This document shows, one piece after another, positions 5,685 through 6,016 of a stretch of DNA of 6,016 bases. The notes beneath the pieces were generated by a model that did no database searches, was not told the DNA's origin, and saw only the letters and a program-made list of their open reading frames with translations. The translations under genes were made by a program, and so were the position numbers. Within the stretch, counting starts at the first letter, position 1. Each line of letters opens with the position of its first letter. Origin of the DNA: an uncultured Bacilli bacterium (lineage in GTDB: Bacteria > Bacillota_I > Bacilli_A > RF39 > UBA660); NCBI GenBank assembly GCA_949113215.1, contig CARZYU010000028.1, forward strand, positions 1 through 6,016. The letters are read 5' to 3'.

Positions 5685-5713
5685 ATTCTATTCAGGAAGG
5701 ATGAAAATTGCAA
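5685..5713 (-). promoter_or_regulatory. Promoter of the nrdD operon
   Basis: On the minus strand TTGCAA (5713-5708) and TAGAAT (5690-5685) are 17 bp apart, matching consensus at four and five of six positions. Transcription would start near 5678, giving a leader of about 42 bases to the nrdD ATG with GGGAGG just before it. Confidence 0.7.
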
Positions 5714-5763
5714 CCAAATTAAGAGCAAAAATGGGCAATATTTTTTGGTAAATTTTGACATGT

Positions 5764-5781
5764 CTTATAGAATAAGGATTT
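5764..5781. repeat. First copy of an 18-bp direct repeat (CTTATAxAATAAGGATTT)
   Basis: This 18-mer recurs at 5901-5918 with a single difference (G versus A at the seventh base). The second copy forms most of a perfect hairpin. Here the left arm is incomplete, leaving only a 5-bp CTTAT/ATAAG stem. It may be a degraded duplicate of the hairpin. Confidence 0.5.
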
Positions 5782-5895
5782 TAGATGCGTCCATCGAACG
5801 TATCTTGACAAGCACTTTACAAAAGAAGAAAAAATTCGTTTTGAAAAATGTTACGTTTTCTCAAAAAACAGATTTTTTGATTTTTTGAAAAAGAA

Positions 5896-5918
5896 AAATC
5901 CTTATAAAATAAGGATTT
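5896..5918. terminator. Perfect hairpin, possible terminator for a gene beyond the right edge
   Basis: Arms AAATCCTTAT and ATAAGGATTT (10 bp) surround AAA. On the minus strand TTCTTTTTC follows the stem, so it could terminate a leftward transcript entering from beyond 6016. On the plus strand the following CTTGTTTTT is a weaker tract. The stem has only two G-C pairs, so strength is uncertain. Confidence 0.45.
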
Positions 5919-6016
5919 CTTGTTTTTGGAAATTTCTTTTTCTCCGTTTTTCAAAAAGTTCCACTTTTCTATTTTTTCGTTTTTCACTATTTTTCGATCG
6001 GTAATAACGACAAGGA

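Larger units (their letters stand above)
5714..6016. other. A/T-rich intergenic region upstream of nrdD, no convincing gene
   Basis: This stretch is dominated by A and T runs and carries stop codons in most frames. Open readings that cross it are low-complexity and have no ribosome site. It contains an inverted repeat TCAAAAAA/TTTTTTGA (5861-5868 with 5873-5880), the hairpin at 5896-5918 and a repeated 18-mer. The last bases (ACAAGGA) could be a ribosome site for a plus-strand gene beyond the edge, which cannot be judged here. Confidence 0.6.

Noticed and set aside
5601..5888. Plus-strand open frame of 95 codons over the nrdD start and its upstream region
   Set aside because: It begins antisense to nrdD, runs across the nrd promoter, is low-complexity and lysine/phenylalanine-rich, and has no ribosome site.
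5817..6014. Minus-strand open reading entering from the right edge, starting LVVITDRKIV
   Set aside because: It recalls the start of a thiamine-phosphate synthase-like protein, but after a few residues it becomes a Lys/Asn/Phe-rich low-complexity run through the hairpin at 5896-5918. No family motif continues.

Overview
The window is AT-rich DNA with strong AGGAGG-type ribosome binding sites, Bacillota-style sigma-A promoters and short intergenic gaps. Its gene content is an oxygen-sensitive class III ribonucleotide reductase with its activase, plus a NagZ-type wall-recycling hydrolase. This suggests an anaerobic low-GC Bacillota (Firmicutes). A placement near Erysipelotrichia or Clostridia is only an impression from protein style.

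Layout. Positions 1-110 hold the 3' part of a tRNA-Gly(TCC) gene and its terminator. Positions 205-1136 hold a compact regulatory module. Two tandem, clearly paralogous XRE/Cro-type repressors are on the minus strand, and a divergent gene for an unrecognised 85-residue protein with two membrane segments is on the plus strand. Two pairs of palindromic sites with the core ATGC-N7-GCAT lie upstream of the two repressor genes. Within each pair the centres are 25 bp apart. One site sits between the -35 and -10 boxes of a near-consensus promoter for the small membrane protein, so a repressor circuit can be read directly from the DNA. Positions 1228-2595 encode a membrane-anchored, extracellular family 3 glycoside hydrolase of the NagZ type. 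It ends at a perfect 14-bp bidirectional terminator shared with the convergent nrd operon.

Positions 2626-5636 (minus strand) are an anaerobic ribonucleotide reductase operon, transcribed right to left from a good promoter at 5685-5713: nrdD, then a 54-aa ORF, then nrdG. The most notable point is that the 758-aa NrdD stops just after its cysteine-rich segment and has no glycyl-radical motif. The missing motif (RITGYLVG and the RVKH tail) is in the separate 54-aa ORF, which has its own near-perfect Shine-Dalgarno and overlaps nrdG by one base. The two ORFs are in the same frame but separated by two in-frame TAA codons. This looks like a naturally split class III reductase with a detachable radical subunit, not a sequencing error.

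Positions 5637-6016 are an A/T-rich intergenic region with the nrd promoter, several inverted repeats and a short repeated motif. I see no convincing gene there.
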